Positions 1 through 7,245 are shown, counted from the first letter of the stretch. The stretch is DNA of 10,646 nt from Streptosporangiaceae bacterium (GCA_025934635.1 JAICWX010000292.1:1-10646), one strand, 5' to 3'. Notes: generated by a model not told the origin, from the sequence alone. Translations and numbers: made by a program.

Positions 1-1
1 G

Positions 2-1528
2 AACGGCCCGGCCGCGGTGGTGGTGTCGGGGCGGGAGGCGGCGGTGCTCGAGGTCGCCGGGTACTGGCGGCAGCGGGGCCGCAAGACCAGGCGGCTGCGG
101 GTCTCCCACGCGTTCCACTCCCCGCTGATGGACCCCATGCTCGGCCCGTACCGGGCCGTGGCCGAACGGCTGTCGTTCACCGACCCGCGGATCGGGCTGG
201 TCTCCGGGCTCAGCGGAGAACTCGCCCGCCCGGGGGAACTGGCCGACGCGGGCTACTGGGTCCGGCACGCGCGTGAACCGGTCCGCTTCGCGGCCGCGGT
301 CACCGCGCTGCGCGGCGCGGGCGTGGCCACGTTCCTGGAACTGGGCCCGGATGCGGCCCTGTCCGCGCTGGGCGCGCAGATCACCGGCGATGACCGTGCG
401 GTCGCGTGGCGGCCGGCCCTGCGGGCCGGCCGGGACGAGGAACAGACCCTGGTCACTGCGATCGCCGGGCTGCACGTCCGCGGCACGGCCGTGAACTGGG
501 AAGCGTTCTGGTCCGGGACTGGTGCCCGCCGGACCGAGCTGCCCACGTACGCGTTCCAGCGTCAGCGTTACTGGATGCAGCCCCGGCCGGGCACCGCCAC
601 CGACGTCGCGTCGGCGGGACTCGGTGCCGTCCGCCACCCGCTGCTGTCCGCCGCGGCCGAACTGCCCGGATCGGGCGCCGTCCTGCTGACCGGACGGGTA
701 TCGGCCCGGTCCCATCCATGGCTGGCCGATCACGTGGTGGCCGGGCAGGTCCTGGTACCGGGGACCGCGTTCGCGGAACTGGCGGTCAGGGCCGGCGACG
801 AAGCGGGCTGTCCGGTCATCGAGGACCTGGTTATCGAGACCCCGCTGGTTGTCGGGAAACAGGCCGGGATACAGCTGCGGGTGGAGGTCGCCGCCGCCCG
901 TGACGACGGGCGCCGCCCGGTGCAGATCTTCGCCCGGGTGGAGTCCGCGGCGGCCGACTGGGTGCGGCATGGGTCCGGGATGCTGGCGCCGGGGGCCGCG
1001 GCGCTACCGGAGGGGACCGCCGACCTGGCCGCCTGGCCGCCGCCGGGTGCCACCGCGGTGGACCTGACCGGGGTCTACCCGCGGCTGGCGGCGGGCGGCC
1101 TGGTCTACGGGCCGGCCTTCCGGGGACTGCGGGCAGTCTGGCGCCGCGGTGACGGGGTGGTGTTCGCGGAGGTGGCCCTGCCGCCGGAAATGGCCGAGGA
1201 CGCGGCCCGGTTCGGGCTGCACCCCGCGCTGCTCGACGCGGTCTTGCACGCCGCGGACGCGGGCGGCCTGCAGCCAGCGGAAGTGATGGTCCCGTTCGAG
1301 TGGGCCGGGGTATCGCTGGCCGCGGCCGGCGCCCGGTCGGTCCGGGTCCAGATCAGCCCGGCCGCGAACGGGGACGGGCTGTCCCTGGTCCTGGCCGACC
1401 CGGCCGGGGCCCTGGTCGCGGTCGTCCAGTCGCTGATATGCCGGCCGCTGCCCTCGAGTACGGGCGCCGCGGTGCCGCTGGCGGTACCGGAGAGCTTGTT
1501 CCAGGTGGACTGGGTGCCGGTCGGATGA
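2..1528 (+). CDS. Type I modular polyketide synthase, 3' part: end of AT, then DH, no KR or ACP
   Basis: Open from the left edge (first full codon at base 2), so the KS and the AT nucleophile lie outside the window. The visible AT part has HAFH at 107-118, the signature usual for malonyl-CoA-specific ATs (methylmalonyl ATs have YASH), so this module probably adds an unbranched C2 unit. The post-AT linker LPTYAFQRQRYW lies near 539-574. A dehydratase follows: HPLL at 635, then HVVAGQVLVP, the HxxxGxxxxP motif with its catalytic His at 731-733, YGPAF near 1106, and LHPALLDAVLHA with the catalytic Asp at 1235-1237. Both DH catalytic residues are present, so the domain looks functional. The protein ends LFQVDWVPVG at 1496-1525, a phrase that normally opens the structural half of a KR; there is no KR, ACP, TE or docking helix after it. 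Type I PKS identity is very secure. Whether the early end is a natural split module or a break is open. Confidence 0.95.
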   Translation, partial: NGPAAVVVSGREAAVLEVAGYWRQRGRKTRRLRVSHAFHSPLMDPMLGPYRAVAERLSFTDPRIGLVSGLSGELARPGELADAGYWVRHAREPVRFAAAVTALRGAGVATFLELGPDAALSALGAQITGDDRAVAWRPALRAGRDEEQTLVTAIAGLHVRGTAVNWEAFWSGTGARRTELPTYAFQRQRYWMQPRPGTATDVASAGLGAVRHPLLSAAAELPGSGAVLLTGRVSARSHPWLADHVVAGQVLVPGTAFAELAVRAGDEAGCPVIEDLVIETPLVVGKQAGIQLRVEVAAARDDGRRPVQIFARVESAAADWVRHGSGMLAPGAAALPEGTADLAAWPPPGATAVDLTGVYPRLAAGGLVYGPAFRGLRAVWRRGDGVVFAEVALPPEMAEDAARFGLHPALLDAVLHAADAGGLQPAEVMVPFEWAGVSLAAAGARSVRVQISPAANGDGLSLVLADPAGALVAVVQSLICRPLPSSTGAAVPLAVPESLFQVDWVPVG

Positions 1529-1559
1529 CAGGTAGGAAACGGCAAGATAGGCGGACACT

Positions 1560-3161
1560 ATGGTGATCTGGACCAGCGGCGATTTCAGCCACGCGCATGC
1601 CCATGCGCAGACGGTCGACCAGTTCATGCTGGCCGCGGAGCGGCTGGCCCCGGATGCGCCCGCGGTGCTGGAGATGGCCGGCGACGGGGTCCTCCGTGCT
1701 CTTACCTACCGGCAGCTGGGCGACCTGGCCCGGGACTACGCCAGGACGCTCGACGGCCTGCGGCTCGCGGTCGGCGACCGGGTGATACTCGAGTCGCACA
1801 CGTCCGGCCCGGCCATCGCCATGCTGCTGGCCTGTTCGATGCGCGGGCTGACGTTCGTGCCGGTGAGCCCGGAGACGCCGGAGAAACGGCTGCTGTCGAT
1901 CATCGACAGCGCCGTGCCCGCCCTGCACGTCCAGGCCGCGACCGGGCGGCGGAGCGAGCTGCCGGTACCGGTGGGCACCGGGCGCTTCGGGCCGGCTGGC
2001 CTCACCGTGGACCGCGCGCCGGCGCCGCGGGCGGCGCACCGCGAGCACGCGGTGGGCACCGACCCCGCGTACATCATCTACACCTCCGGCACGACCGGCC
2101 GGCCCAAGGGCGTGGTGATGAGCCACCGCGGGGTGCTGGCGTTCTACCGCGGCATGCTGACCAAGAACATCGTCGGGCCAGGAGACCGGCTGGTAACGAC
2201 GTCGCCGTTGCAGTTCGACTTCGCCTTGCTCGATATCGGGCTCGGGCTGGGCAGCGGGGCCGCGCTCGTCCCCGTCCCGCGTGACGTGCTCAACTGGCCC
2301 CGGCGGTTCCTGGGCTTCCTCGCCGACTCCGGCGCGACTCAGGTGGACGGCGTGCCCACGATCTGGCGGTCCGCGCTGCGGCACGAGCCGGAGCAGCTGT
2401 CCGGCCTTACCGGTATCCGCGGCGTGCTCTTCTCCGGGGAGAACTTCCCGCTGCCCGAGCTGCGCCAGCTCCGCGGCCTGCTGCCCGGGCTCCGCGTGAC
2501 CAATTGCTTCGGGCCCACCGAGTCGATGGCGTTCTCGCTGACCGACGTGCCGGATCCGATCCCGGCGGACTTGACCAAGCTGTCGATCGGGCGGGCATTC
2601 CCCGGTGCCGAAATGGCGATCTTCGACCAGGCCGGCCAGCCGATCACCCGGCCCGGCGTCATCGGCGAGATCTACATGCGGGGACCCTCGCTGTTCTCCG
2701 GCTACTGGGACGACCCCGCGGCGACCCGGGCCGCGCTGGTACCGGACCCGCTGAATCCGCGTTCCGGGCAGATCGTCTTCCGTTCCGGCGACCTCGCGTA
2801 CCGGGACGAGAAAGGTGACTTCTATTTCTGCGGCCGGGTGGACCTGCAGGTGAAGATCCGCGGTAACCGGGTGGAGCTCAGTGAGGTCGAACGCCGCCTG
2901 CTGGAGTTCCCCGGCATCTCGGCGGCGGCCGCGCTGGTACTGCCGCGGGCCGACCAGGACCCGGTGCTGGCGGCCTTCGTCGTCATGGCGGACCAGGACA
3001 ACGCGCTCGACGAGCTCGAGCTGAGCGCGTTCTGCATGGAGTCCCTGCCCGACTACATGGTGCCGCACGAGCTGCGGGTGGTGAGCGAGCTGCCGGTCAC
3101 GCCGAACGGCAAGGTCGACCGGCGGGCGCTGACCGACTGGCTGGGCCTACGGCGGGTATGA
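1560..3161 (+). CDS. Free-standing adenylation enzyme, probably a (beta-)amino acid--ACP ligase of the VinN type
   Basis: A 533-residue ANL-superfamily enzyme, complete from N-terminal core to C-terminal lid. Motifs in order: [14 protein letters not shown] (171-184, P-loop), the substrate-pocket stretch LQFDFALLD around Asp220, GVLFSGENF (288-296), NCFGPTES (315-322), RSGDLAY (408-414), [16 protein letters not shown] (425-440, hinge) and [11 protein letters not shown] with catalytic Lys518. Asp220 aligns with the Asp that holds the amino group in amino-acid-activating A domains, so an amino acid substrate is more likely than a plain acid. My hand-aligned pocket code is D-F-L-T-L-S-C-A-F-K, approximate. 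It has no fused carrier domain, so it must charge a separate carrier, most simply the ACP at 10024-10272. The family comparison is to VinN, IdnL1, CmiS6 and HitB, which load beta-amino acids in macrolactam clusters; this assignment is inference. The start is ATG 1560, 31 bp after the PKS stop with only a weak ribosome site; GTG 1563 is an alternative. It may be co-transcribed with the PKS. Confidence 0.88.
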   Translation: MVIWTSGDFSHAHAHAQTVDQFMLAAERLAPDAPAVLEMAGDGVLRALTYRQLGDLARDYARTLDGLRLAVGDRVILESHTSGPAIAMLLACSMRGLTFVPVSPETPEKRLLSIIDSAVPALHVQAATGRRSELPVPVGTGRFGPAGLTVDRAPAPRAAHREHAVGTDPAYIIYTSGTTGRPKGVVMSHRGVLAFYRGMLTKNIVGPGDRLVTTSPLQFDFALLDIGLGLGSGAALVPVPRDVLNWPRRFLGFLADSGATQVDGVPTIWRSALRHEPEQLSGLTGIRGVLFSGENFPLPELRQLRGLLPGLRVTNCFGPTESMAFSLTDVPDPIPADLTKLSIGRAFPGAEMAIFDQAGQPITRPGVIGEIYMRGPSLFSGYWDDPAATRAALVPDPLNPRSGQIVFRSGDLAYRDEKGDFYFCGRVDLQVKIRGNRVELSEVERRLLEFPGISAAAALVLPRADQDPVLAAFVVMADQDNALDELELSAFCMESLPDYMVPHELRVVSELPVTPNGKVDRRALTDWLGLRRV

Positions 3162-3162
3162 G

Positions 3163-3181
3163 GGGGACGGGCCACGTCCTC
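3163..3181. terminator. Hairpin in the gap between the two convergent adenylation genes
   Basis: The 18-bp space between the two stop codons is almost filled by an inverted repeat: GGACG at 3165-3169 and CGTCC at 3175-3179 around a five-base loop GGCCA, extendable by a G-U and a G-C pair. It has no U-tract, so it would be a weak or factor-assisted terminator at best. Its position between converging genes supports a shared termination role. Confidence 0.35.
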
Positions 3182-4712
3182 AGGGCCGCGCCGCCACCTG
3201 GGCCTCCCGGGCCAGCGCACCGCGGTCGATCTTGCGGTTGCCGTTCAGCGGGAACGCGTCCCGGTGGACGAATGCCCGTGGCATCAGGCCGGCCGGCAGC
3301 GCCGCGCGGAGGTTCCGCGCCAGGTCGGCCGTACGGCGCGGGCTGCCCGTGTAGAAGACCACCAGCTCGAGTCCGGCGGCCGCGGGACGCGTCACGGCTA
3401 CCGCGTCGCTGACGTCGGCGCAGCCGCGCATCGCGTGCTCGACCTCGGCCAGTTCGACCCGCCAGCCCTGGATCTGCACCTGCGAGTCACGCCGTCCCAG
3501 GTACACCAGCTGGCCGTCGGCCAGCCGGCGGACCCGGTCACCGGTGCGGTACCAGCGCCGCCGGGCACGCTCGACGAAGCGTCCCGCACCGTCGGCGGGG
3601 TCGAGGTACCCGGGAGTGAGCTGCGGTCCGGTAACGCACAGTTCCCCCTCGGCCTCGGCCGGCTCGCCGTCGTCGTCGTCGGAGAGCAGGAAATGCTCAT
3701 GCCCGGGGTGCAGGAACCCGATGGGCGCCAGGCCGTTGACACTCAGCCCCGGCGAGGTCGCCGGGTCCCAGCGGTGGCCGGTCACCGTGATCGTCAGCTC
3801 GGTCGGGCCGTACAGGTTCCCCACCGTCGAGGCCGGCGCCGCCGCCTGCCAGCCGGCGGCGTCGGCCGCGCGCAGTGCCTCCCCGGCGAACAGGCTCCAC
3901 CGCAGCGACGGCAGCGAGTCCGGCCGCAGCACGCCCAGCCGCCGCTGCAGCGCGATCGTGCTGGGCACGGAAAACCACACGGTGATCCCGCGTCCGGTGA
4001 CGTAAGCCGGGATGTCGCGGTACGCGGCGGCCGGTACCGGGTCGATGCTCGCCCCGGCGCCCCACGCGCCGAACATGTCGAACATCGCGCAGTCGAAGTT
4101 GAGATCGAACGTCTGCGAGAAGACGTCCTCGGCGGCGAAACCGTAGTTCTCGTCCAGCAGCGAGAAGTAGTGGGCGAGGCTCCCGTGGCTGATCCGCACC
4201 CCCTTCGGGCGCCCGGTGGACCCCGAGGTGAACAGCACGTACGCCGTATCCCCGGCCGCCGCCGGGCGCGGGGCCGGCAGCGCCGGGCCGACGGCGGGAC
4301 TCGCGCCCTGGCCGTCGTCGATGTCCAGCACGGTGCGCCGCTGTTCCTGACCCAGCGCACTGAGCGCGGCCCGGCCGGCCCGGTCGGCGAAGACCAGGCG
4401 CACGCCGGCGGCGTCGAGCATCTGCCGGGTGCGGCCGGCCGGGAACTCGGGATTCAGCGGCACCACGGTCGCGCCCGCGTACAGCGCGGCGAGCACGGCC
4501 ACGTACGCGGCCGCGCTCTTGGCGGCCAGCACCCCGATCACGGCGGGCGGGCCGCCCGGCGCGTCACACGCCGTTCCCGCCCAACGCAGCGCCATCTCAT
4601 GGACCGCTTCGTAGCTGACGTCCCGGTCCCCGGCCCGGATGGCCGGGCGGCGCGGCGCGAGGGCCAGGCCGCGCAGGAACCGGCTGGGCAGCGCGGCGCC
4701 CGGCCCGCTCAC
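3180..4712 (-). CDS. Second free-standing adenylation enzyme, amino acid--[carrier protein] ligase of the VinM/DltA type
   Basis: A 510-residue ANL enzyme. Motifs: YVLFTSGSTGRPKG (158-171), TFDLNFDCAMFDMF with the amino-group Asp at 207, VPSTIALQRR around 249-258, SLFAGEAL (273-280), NLYGPTEL (299-306), YRTGDRV (388-394), LGRRDSQVQIQGWRVEL (405-421) and NGNRKIDRGAL with catalytic Lys494. My hand-aligned pocket code is D-C-F-T-L-A-L-I-T-K, which I cannot assign to one residue; a small or aliphatic alpha-amino acid is plausible. There is no carrier domain. The GTG start at 4712-4710 was chosen because it overlaps the TGA of the acyltransferase gene (GTGA) and has GGAG five bases upstream (4718-4721); longer readings run into the acyltransferase frame. 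In the VinM model the enzyme adds alanine to the ACP-bound beta-amino acid as a temporary cap. Family membership is certain; the capping role is inferred from the acyltransferase and the first adenylation enzyme nearby. Confidence 0.88.
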   Translation of the reverse strand: MSGPGAALPSRFLRGLALAPRRPAIRAGDRDVSYEAVHEMALRWAGTACDAPGGPPAVIGVLAAKSAAAYVAVLAALYAGATVVPLNPEFPAGRTRQMLDAAGVRLVFADRAGRAALSALGQEQRRTVLDIDDGQGASPAVGPALPAPRPAAAGDTAYVLFTSGSTGRPKGVRISHGSLAHYFSLLDENYGFAAEDVFSQTFDLNFDCAMFDMFGAWGAGASIDPVPAAAYRDIPAYVTGRGITVWFSVPSTIALQRRLGVLRPDSLPSLRWSLFAGEALRAADAAGWQAAAPASTVGNLYGPTELTITVTGHRWDPATSPGLSVNGLAPIGFLHPGHEHFLLSDDDDGEPAEAEGELCVTGPQLTPGYLDPADGAGRFVERARRRWYRTGDRVRRLADGQLVYLGRRDSQVQIQGWRVELAEVEHAMRGCADVSDAVAVTRPAAAGLELVVFYTGSPRRTADLARNLRAALPAGLMPRAFVHRDAFPLNGNRKIDRGALAREAQVAARP

Positions 4713-5677
4713 GCCGGCTCCGCCGCGGCCATGCTGAGATACGGGACCCGGGGCCGCGGGCGCAGGGCCAGCCGCGGGTTCACCGTCACGACCTGGAAGT
4801 TGCGGACGGTGCACCCGACCCGCCCGAACAGGTTGTCCACGCCGGTGACGTAGAGCGTGCCGACATCATGGTCACGCAGCGCCCCGACGACGGCCGGCCA
4901 GCGGACGGTGCCGACAAAGCCGTCGAGCAGCATCGCGCGGATGCCGGCCGCGGTGGTGACCGTCACCCCGTCCTGGTCTCTGATCACCGGCAGCCGCGGG
5001 TCCGCGAACGGCAGGCCCCCGAGCACCTCCTCGGCCACGCGATCGCGCAGGCGGGTGAGGACGCTGGCGTGCATGGCCGGCCGCATGGTGTACAGCGAGA
5101 AGCCCCCGGCCGCGCGGATGCGCCGCTCCAGCCACTCCACCCGGCCCTGGCGGACAGAGACCATGAAGAAGTCCTCGTCGATATGGCACGAGAGGTCGTG
5201 CCACTCGCCCAGCCCGTCCAGCTCGGCGCGTATCTCCTGCAGCGCGGCCGCCGGAGTCCGGGTGAACGACAACGTCACCAGGTCGGTGTGCTCGCAGGCG
5301 AAGTAGTCGTCGACGCACCGCGCCCAGCGCTCGGTCATCCGTACCGCGTCCGCGACGCCGAGAGCACCGCTGTACGCGGCCGTGCAGCGCCCGCCGAAAC
5401 TCGGCCCGGCCAGCACCTGGGGTTGCGCGCCGAGCTCACGTTCCGCGTAGGTGGCCAGGGCGAGACAGTTGACGAAGAACGCGAGCTGGGTCGCGGTGGC
5501 GTAGTCGCCGTCGGCCCGTCCCGCGGAGTACCGCTCGAACAGCGAGTACCCGAGCGCCTCGTCGGCGACCCCGAGCAGCTCGCGCGCGTACCGGTCGACG
5601 AGCATGAACCGGGCGGAGTCCCCGAACGCAGTGGGTCCCAGGCCAGGAAAGACGAATGCGGAACCGGATCTGTCCAT
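4709..5677 (-). CDS. Stand-alone acyltransferase (FabD/AT fold), VinK-like dipeptidyl/aminoacyl-ACP transferase
   Basis: A 322-residue protein, the usual length for a discrete malonyltransferase-fold enzyme. It opens with FVFPGLGPTAFGD (8-20), the counterpart of the FPGQG loop. The nucleophile elbow is AGPSFGG with Ser93; the common malonyltransferase form is GHSxG, so a Pro replaces the His before Ser. The second catalytic residue is most likely His203 in RPAMHAS. The C-terminal part YVTGVDNLFGRV (276-287) matches the end of the fold. The GPSFGG-type proteins I recall occur beside free-standing adenylation enzymes in macrolactam clusters, where VinK moves a dipeptidyl group from the discrete ACP VinL to the PKS loading ACP. 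The neighbours here fit that role rather than a malonyl-CoA supply role. Its stop overlaps the next gene (GTGA), implying translational coupling with the second adenylation enzyme. The ATG at 5677 has a poor Shine-Dalgarno and a candidate -10 close upstream, so the leader may be very short. Confidence 0.85.
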   Translation of the reverse strand: MDRSGSAFVFPGLGPTAFGDSARFMLVDRYARELLGVADEALGYSLFERYSAGRADGDYATATQLAFFVNCLALATYAERELGAQPQVLAGPSFGGRCTAAYSGALGVADAVRMTERWARCVDDYFACEHTDLVTLSFTRTPAAALQEIRAELDGLGEWHDLSCHIDEDFFMVSVRQGRVEWLERRIRAAGGFSLYTMRPAMHASVLTRLRDRVAEEVLGGLPFADPRLPVIRDQDGVTVTTAAGIRAMLLDGFVGTVRWPAVVGALRDHDVGTLYVTGVDNLFGRVGCTVRNFQVVTVNPRLALRPRPRVPYLSMAAAEPA

Positions 5678-5686
5678 GATGCTCGA

Positions 5687-5692
5687 ATGGTA
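5687..5692 (-). promoter_or_regulatory. Candidate -10 element for the acyltransferase/second adenylation pair
   Basis: On the minus strand TACCAT lies ten bases before the acyltransferase ATG and 24 bases downstream of the proximal TAGGGG of the repeated box at 5717-5733. There is no good -35, which would fit an activator-dependent promoter. The equivalent spacing upstream of the aminotransferase is 22 bases to TACCGT. Short motifs like this occur by chance, so confidence is low. Confidence 0.25.
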
Positions 5693-5716
5693 GTTTCTGA
5701 CCCCCTGGCCACTCAG

Positions 5717-5733
5717 CCCCTACGGACCCCTAT
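5717..5733 (-). promoter_or_regulatory. Candidate regulator box, copy 1 (ATAGGGGTCCG + TAGGGG)
   Basis: Read on the minus strand the site is ATAGGGGTCCGTAGGGG: an 11-base box (5723-5733) followed directly by a second TAGGGG (5717-5722). It overlaps the aminotransferase stop codon and sits 39 bases upstream of the acyltransferase ATG. Closely related sites lie at 7093-7111 and 7189-7216. The binding protein is not known; the LAL regulator in the window is the obvious candidate. Confidence 0.4.
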
Positions 5734-7022
5734 CCGCCCAGTTTGAGCAGGCTCTCCGCGATCCGGTCGAGCACCTCGCGGATGTGCGGCAGGCGCAGCG
5801 GGTCGACCGCGTCGAGGGCGGACTGCTGCTCCTCGCTCGTGGTGCCGTACAACTGGCTGGTGGCCGCCTTGAACCGGAGCGCGGCCGGGTCGTCGCCGAG
5901 CTGGTGGCCGGCTAGCACGGCCAGCCCGTACTCGTCCAGCAGGTGCCGTTGCAGCGACGCGGAGTCGGTGACGCCGCGCTCGGCCAGCTGGCCGGCGGCC
6001 GGAGCGAAGTCGGGGTACACGTAGAAAGCCCCGGCCGGCGGGCGGCACCGGGCGCCGGCCGCGACGAGGAACCCGTGTACTTCGCGGGCCACGATGCCGT
6101 GCAGCCGGGCGCAGGCCGCCGTGCGGGCCCGCAGCTCGGCCGGTTCGGCGAACGCGTACACGGCGACCTCCTGCATCGGCCCGGCCAGCGCCGACCACAC
6201 CTCGCTGGCGATGGCCAGCACGCGGTCGCGCAGCGCCCGCCCGGGCGCGGTGCCGGGGAACCGGGCCGCGCCGATGCGCCAGCCGCCCACGGCCAGCGCC
6301 TTGCTGAGCCCCGTGGTCACCACCGTGCGGCCGGGGGCGATCTCGGCCGGACTGAGGTACGGGGCGGCCGGGTCGTGCATCAGGTCGCGGTAGATCTCGT
6401 CCGAGACGATCAGCAGGTCTTCCTCCTCCGCCAGCGCGCAGATCTCGCGGATCAGGGCCGGCCGGGCGAGGGTGCCGGTCGGGTTGTCCGGCAAGGTGAG
6501 CACGATGGCGCCCGGGTGGCGGCCGCGCCGCCGCAGGGCGGCGATGACTTCCCGGGCCGCCGCGGGATCCGGCACCCCGCCGCATTCGTCCGGGATCGGC
6601 ACGCCGAAGGCCCGCTTGCCCGCCAGCTCCGCCTGGGGTGCGTACGTGTTCCAGGCGGGCCGGGGCAGCAGCACGTCGCCCGGGACGGCCAGGTTCAGCG
6701 CCATCAGCAGCGGCTTGCTGCCCGGCGCGACGACGACCTGCTCCGCGTCCGTGGGCAGGCGGCGGCGGCGGAAGTACCCGGCCACGGCCCCCCGCACGTC
6801 GTCGGCCCCGGCGACGGGCCCGTACGCGTTGCGCGCCGCCCCGGCCGCCAGCCGTTCGGCCAGCGGGGCGAAGACCGGCAGGCGGGCCTCGCCGAACCCG
6901 AGGTTGACGATGGGCTCACCGGCCGCCTGCCGCCGGGCGACGGTCTGGTTCAGCCGCAGGTTGGGCGACAAGCCGGCCCCGAGGTGGCTGGGCGGCTGGG
7001 TCATGGGGGTCACGAGGGTCAT
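5730..7022 (-). CDS. PLP-dependent aminotransferase, class I/II (aspartate aminotransferase fold)
   Basis: 430 residues, full length for fold-type I aminotransferases. Markers: NAYGPVAG (65-72), APGSKPLLMAL (99-109), RPAWNTY (121-127), LPDNPTG with Asn180 for the PLP ring hydroxyl, VSDEIY (206-211) with Asp208 for the PLP ring nitrogen, and TTGLSKALAVGGWRIG with the Schiff-base Lys241. The late ALRFK segment probably supplies the Arg that binds the substrate carboxylate. The substrate cannot be read from sequence. ATG 7022 was chosen because GGAG lies ten bases upstream, while the in-frame ATG at 7004 (MTQPP) has no ribosome site. It leads the minus-strand run and is followed after 52 bp by the acyltransferase gene, so it probably supplies or modifies the amino acid that the loading enzymes use; this is inferred from position. 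It could instead be a decarboxylase-like or racemase-like relative. A divergent promoter region is shared with the regulator gene. Confidence 0.9.
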   Translation of the reverse strand: MTLVTPMTQPPSHLGAGLSPNLRLNQTVARRQAAGEPIVNLGFGEARLPVFAPLAERLAAGAARNAYGPVAGADDVRGAVAGYFRRRRLPTDAEQVVVAPGSKPLLMALNLAVPGDVLLPRPAWNTYAPQAELAGKRAFGVPIPDECGGVPDPAAAREVIAALRRRGRHPGAIVLTLPDNPTGTLARPALIREICALAEEEDLLIVSDEIYRDLMHDPAAPYLSPAEIAPGRTVVTTGLSKALAVGGWRIGAARFPGTAPGRALRDRVLAIASEVWSALAGPMQEVAVYAFAEPAELRARTAACARLHGIVAREVHGFLVAAGARCRPPAGAFYVYPDFAPAAGQLAERGVTDSASLQRHLLDEYGLAVLAGHQLGDDPAALRFKAATSQLYGTTSEEQQSALDAVDPLRLPHIREVLDRIAESLLKLGG

Positions 7023-7064
7023 GAGGCGGTATCTCCGGGTCGTGGCATCGCGAGCTACCGCAGA

Positions 7065-7070
7065 ACGGTA
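7065..7070 (-). promoter_or_regulatory. Candidate -10 element for the aminotransferase-led operon
   Basis: On the minus strand TACCGT lies 22 bases downstream of the TAGGGG half of the box at 7093-7111 and 42 bases before the aminotransferase ATG. As at the acyltransferase promoter, no recognisable -35 is present and the box falls about where an activator would contact polymerase. Inference from spacing only. Confidence 0.25.
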
Positions 7071-7092
7071 ATCAGCCGACGGCCGGGCATCC

Positions 7093-7111
7093 CCCCTATG
7101 CGGACCCCTGT
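7093..7111 (-). promoter_or_regulatory. Candidate regulator box, copy 2 (ACAGGGGTCCG + TAGGGG)
   Basis: On the minus strand the sequence is ACAGGGGTCCGCATAGGGG. The 11-base box (7101-7111) differs from copy 1 at one position, and a TAGGGG half-site follows (7093-7098) with a two-base longer spacing. It lies 70 to 90 bases upstream of the aminotransferase start, a normal activator position. Confidence 0.4.
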
Positions 7112-7137
7112 CGTGCGCCGGGAGCGCCGCACCAGAG

Positions 7138-7158
7138 GTCAATGCAGTGATTATTGAC
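7138..7158. promoter_or_regulatory. Inverted repeat GTCAAT-N9-ATTGAC, possible operator
   Basis: A perfect six-base dyad, GTCAAT at 7138-7143 and ATTGAC at 7153-7158, spans 21 bp near the middle of the aminotransferase/regulator intergenic region. The right half overlaps the candidate -35 TTGACT of the regulator promoter. Size and position suit a dimeric repressor or activator other than the LAL protein. Chance occurrence cannot be excluded. Confidence 0.3.
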
Positions 7159-7183
7159 TGCCTCTTATGCCTGTAGCTACTTT
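7154..7183 (+). promoter_or_regulatory. Candidate sigma70-like promoter of the LAL regulator gene
   Basis: TTGACT at 7154-7159 and TACTTT at 7178-7183 are separated by 18 bases, matching the actinomycete housekeeping pattern TTGAC-N17/18-TANNNT. The predicted start near 7190 falls inside the box at 7189-7199 and leaves a leader of about 55 bases before the GTG at 7246. Confidence 0.35.
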
Positions 7184-7188
7184 TTCCG

Positions 7189-7216
7189 GTAGGGGTTCGT
7201 CCGGTGACAATAGGGG
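7189..7216 (+). promoter_or_regulatory. Candidate regulator box, copy 3 (GTAGGGGTTCG ... ATAGGGG)
   Basis: On the plus strand GTAGGGGTTCG (7189-7199) is followed, after ten bases, by ATAGGGG (7210-7216). It shares the AGGGGTYCG core with the two minus-strand copies but has a longer gap to the half-site. It lies 30 to 57 bases before the regulator GTG, at or just past the predicted transcription start, so here it would fit autorepression or a different promoter layout. Confidence 0.35.
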
Positions 7217-7245
7217 ACTGAATAGCCCGATCGGAGACGATCTCA

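Noticed and set aside
1353..3068. Long minus-strand open frame opposite the first adenylation gene
   Set aside because: Same reason: a composition-driven shadow with no recognisable domain.
1560..3161. Reading the first adenylation enzyme as a fatty acyl-CoA ligase
   Set aside because: The conserved Asp220 for the amino group and the NRPS-like hinge and TPNGK motifs favour amino acid activation, although an acid substrate is not fully excluded.
4713..4814. N-terminal extension of the second adenylation enzyme by 34 residues
   Set aside because: The extra residues are Pro/Gly/Arg filler inside the acyltransferase gene; the GTGA overlap with GGAG at five bases is the natural start.
3264..4853. 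Long plus-strand open frame opposite the second adenylation gene
   Set aside because: Low-complexity Arg/Gly/Val/His-rich translation with no motifs; the minus strand carries an unmistakable adenylation enzyme.
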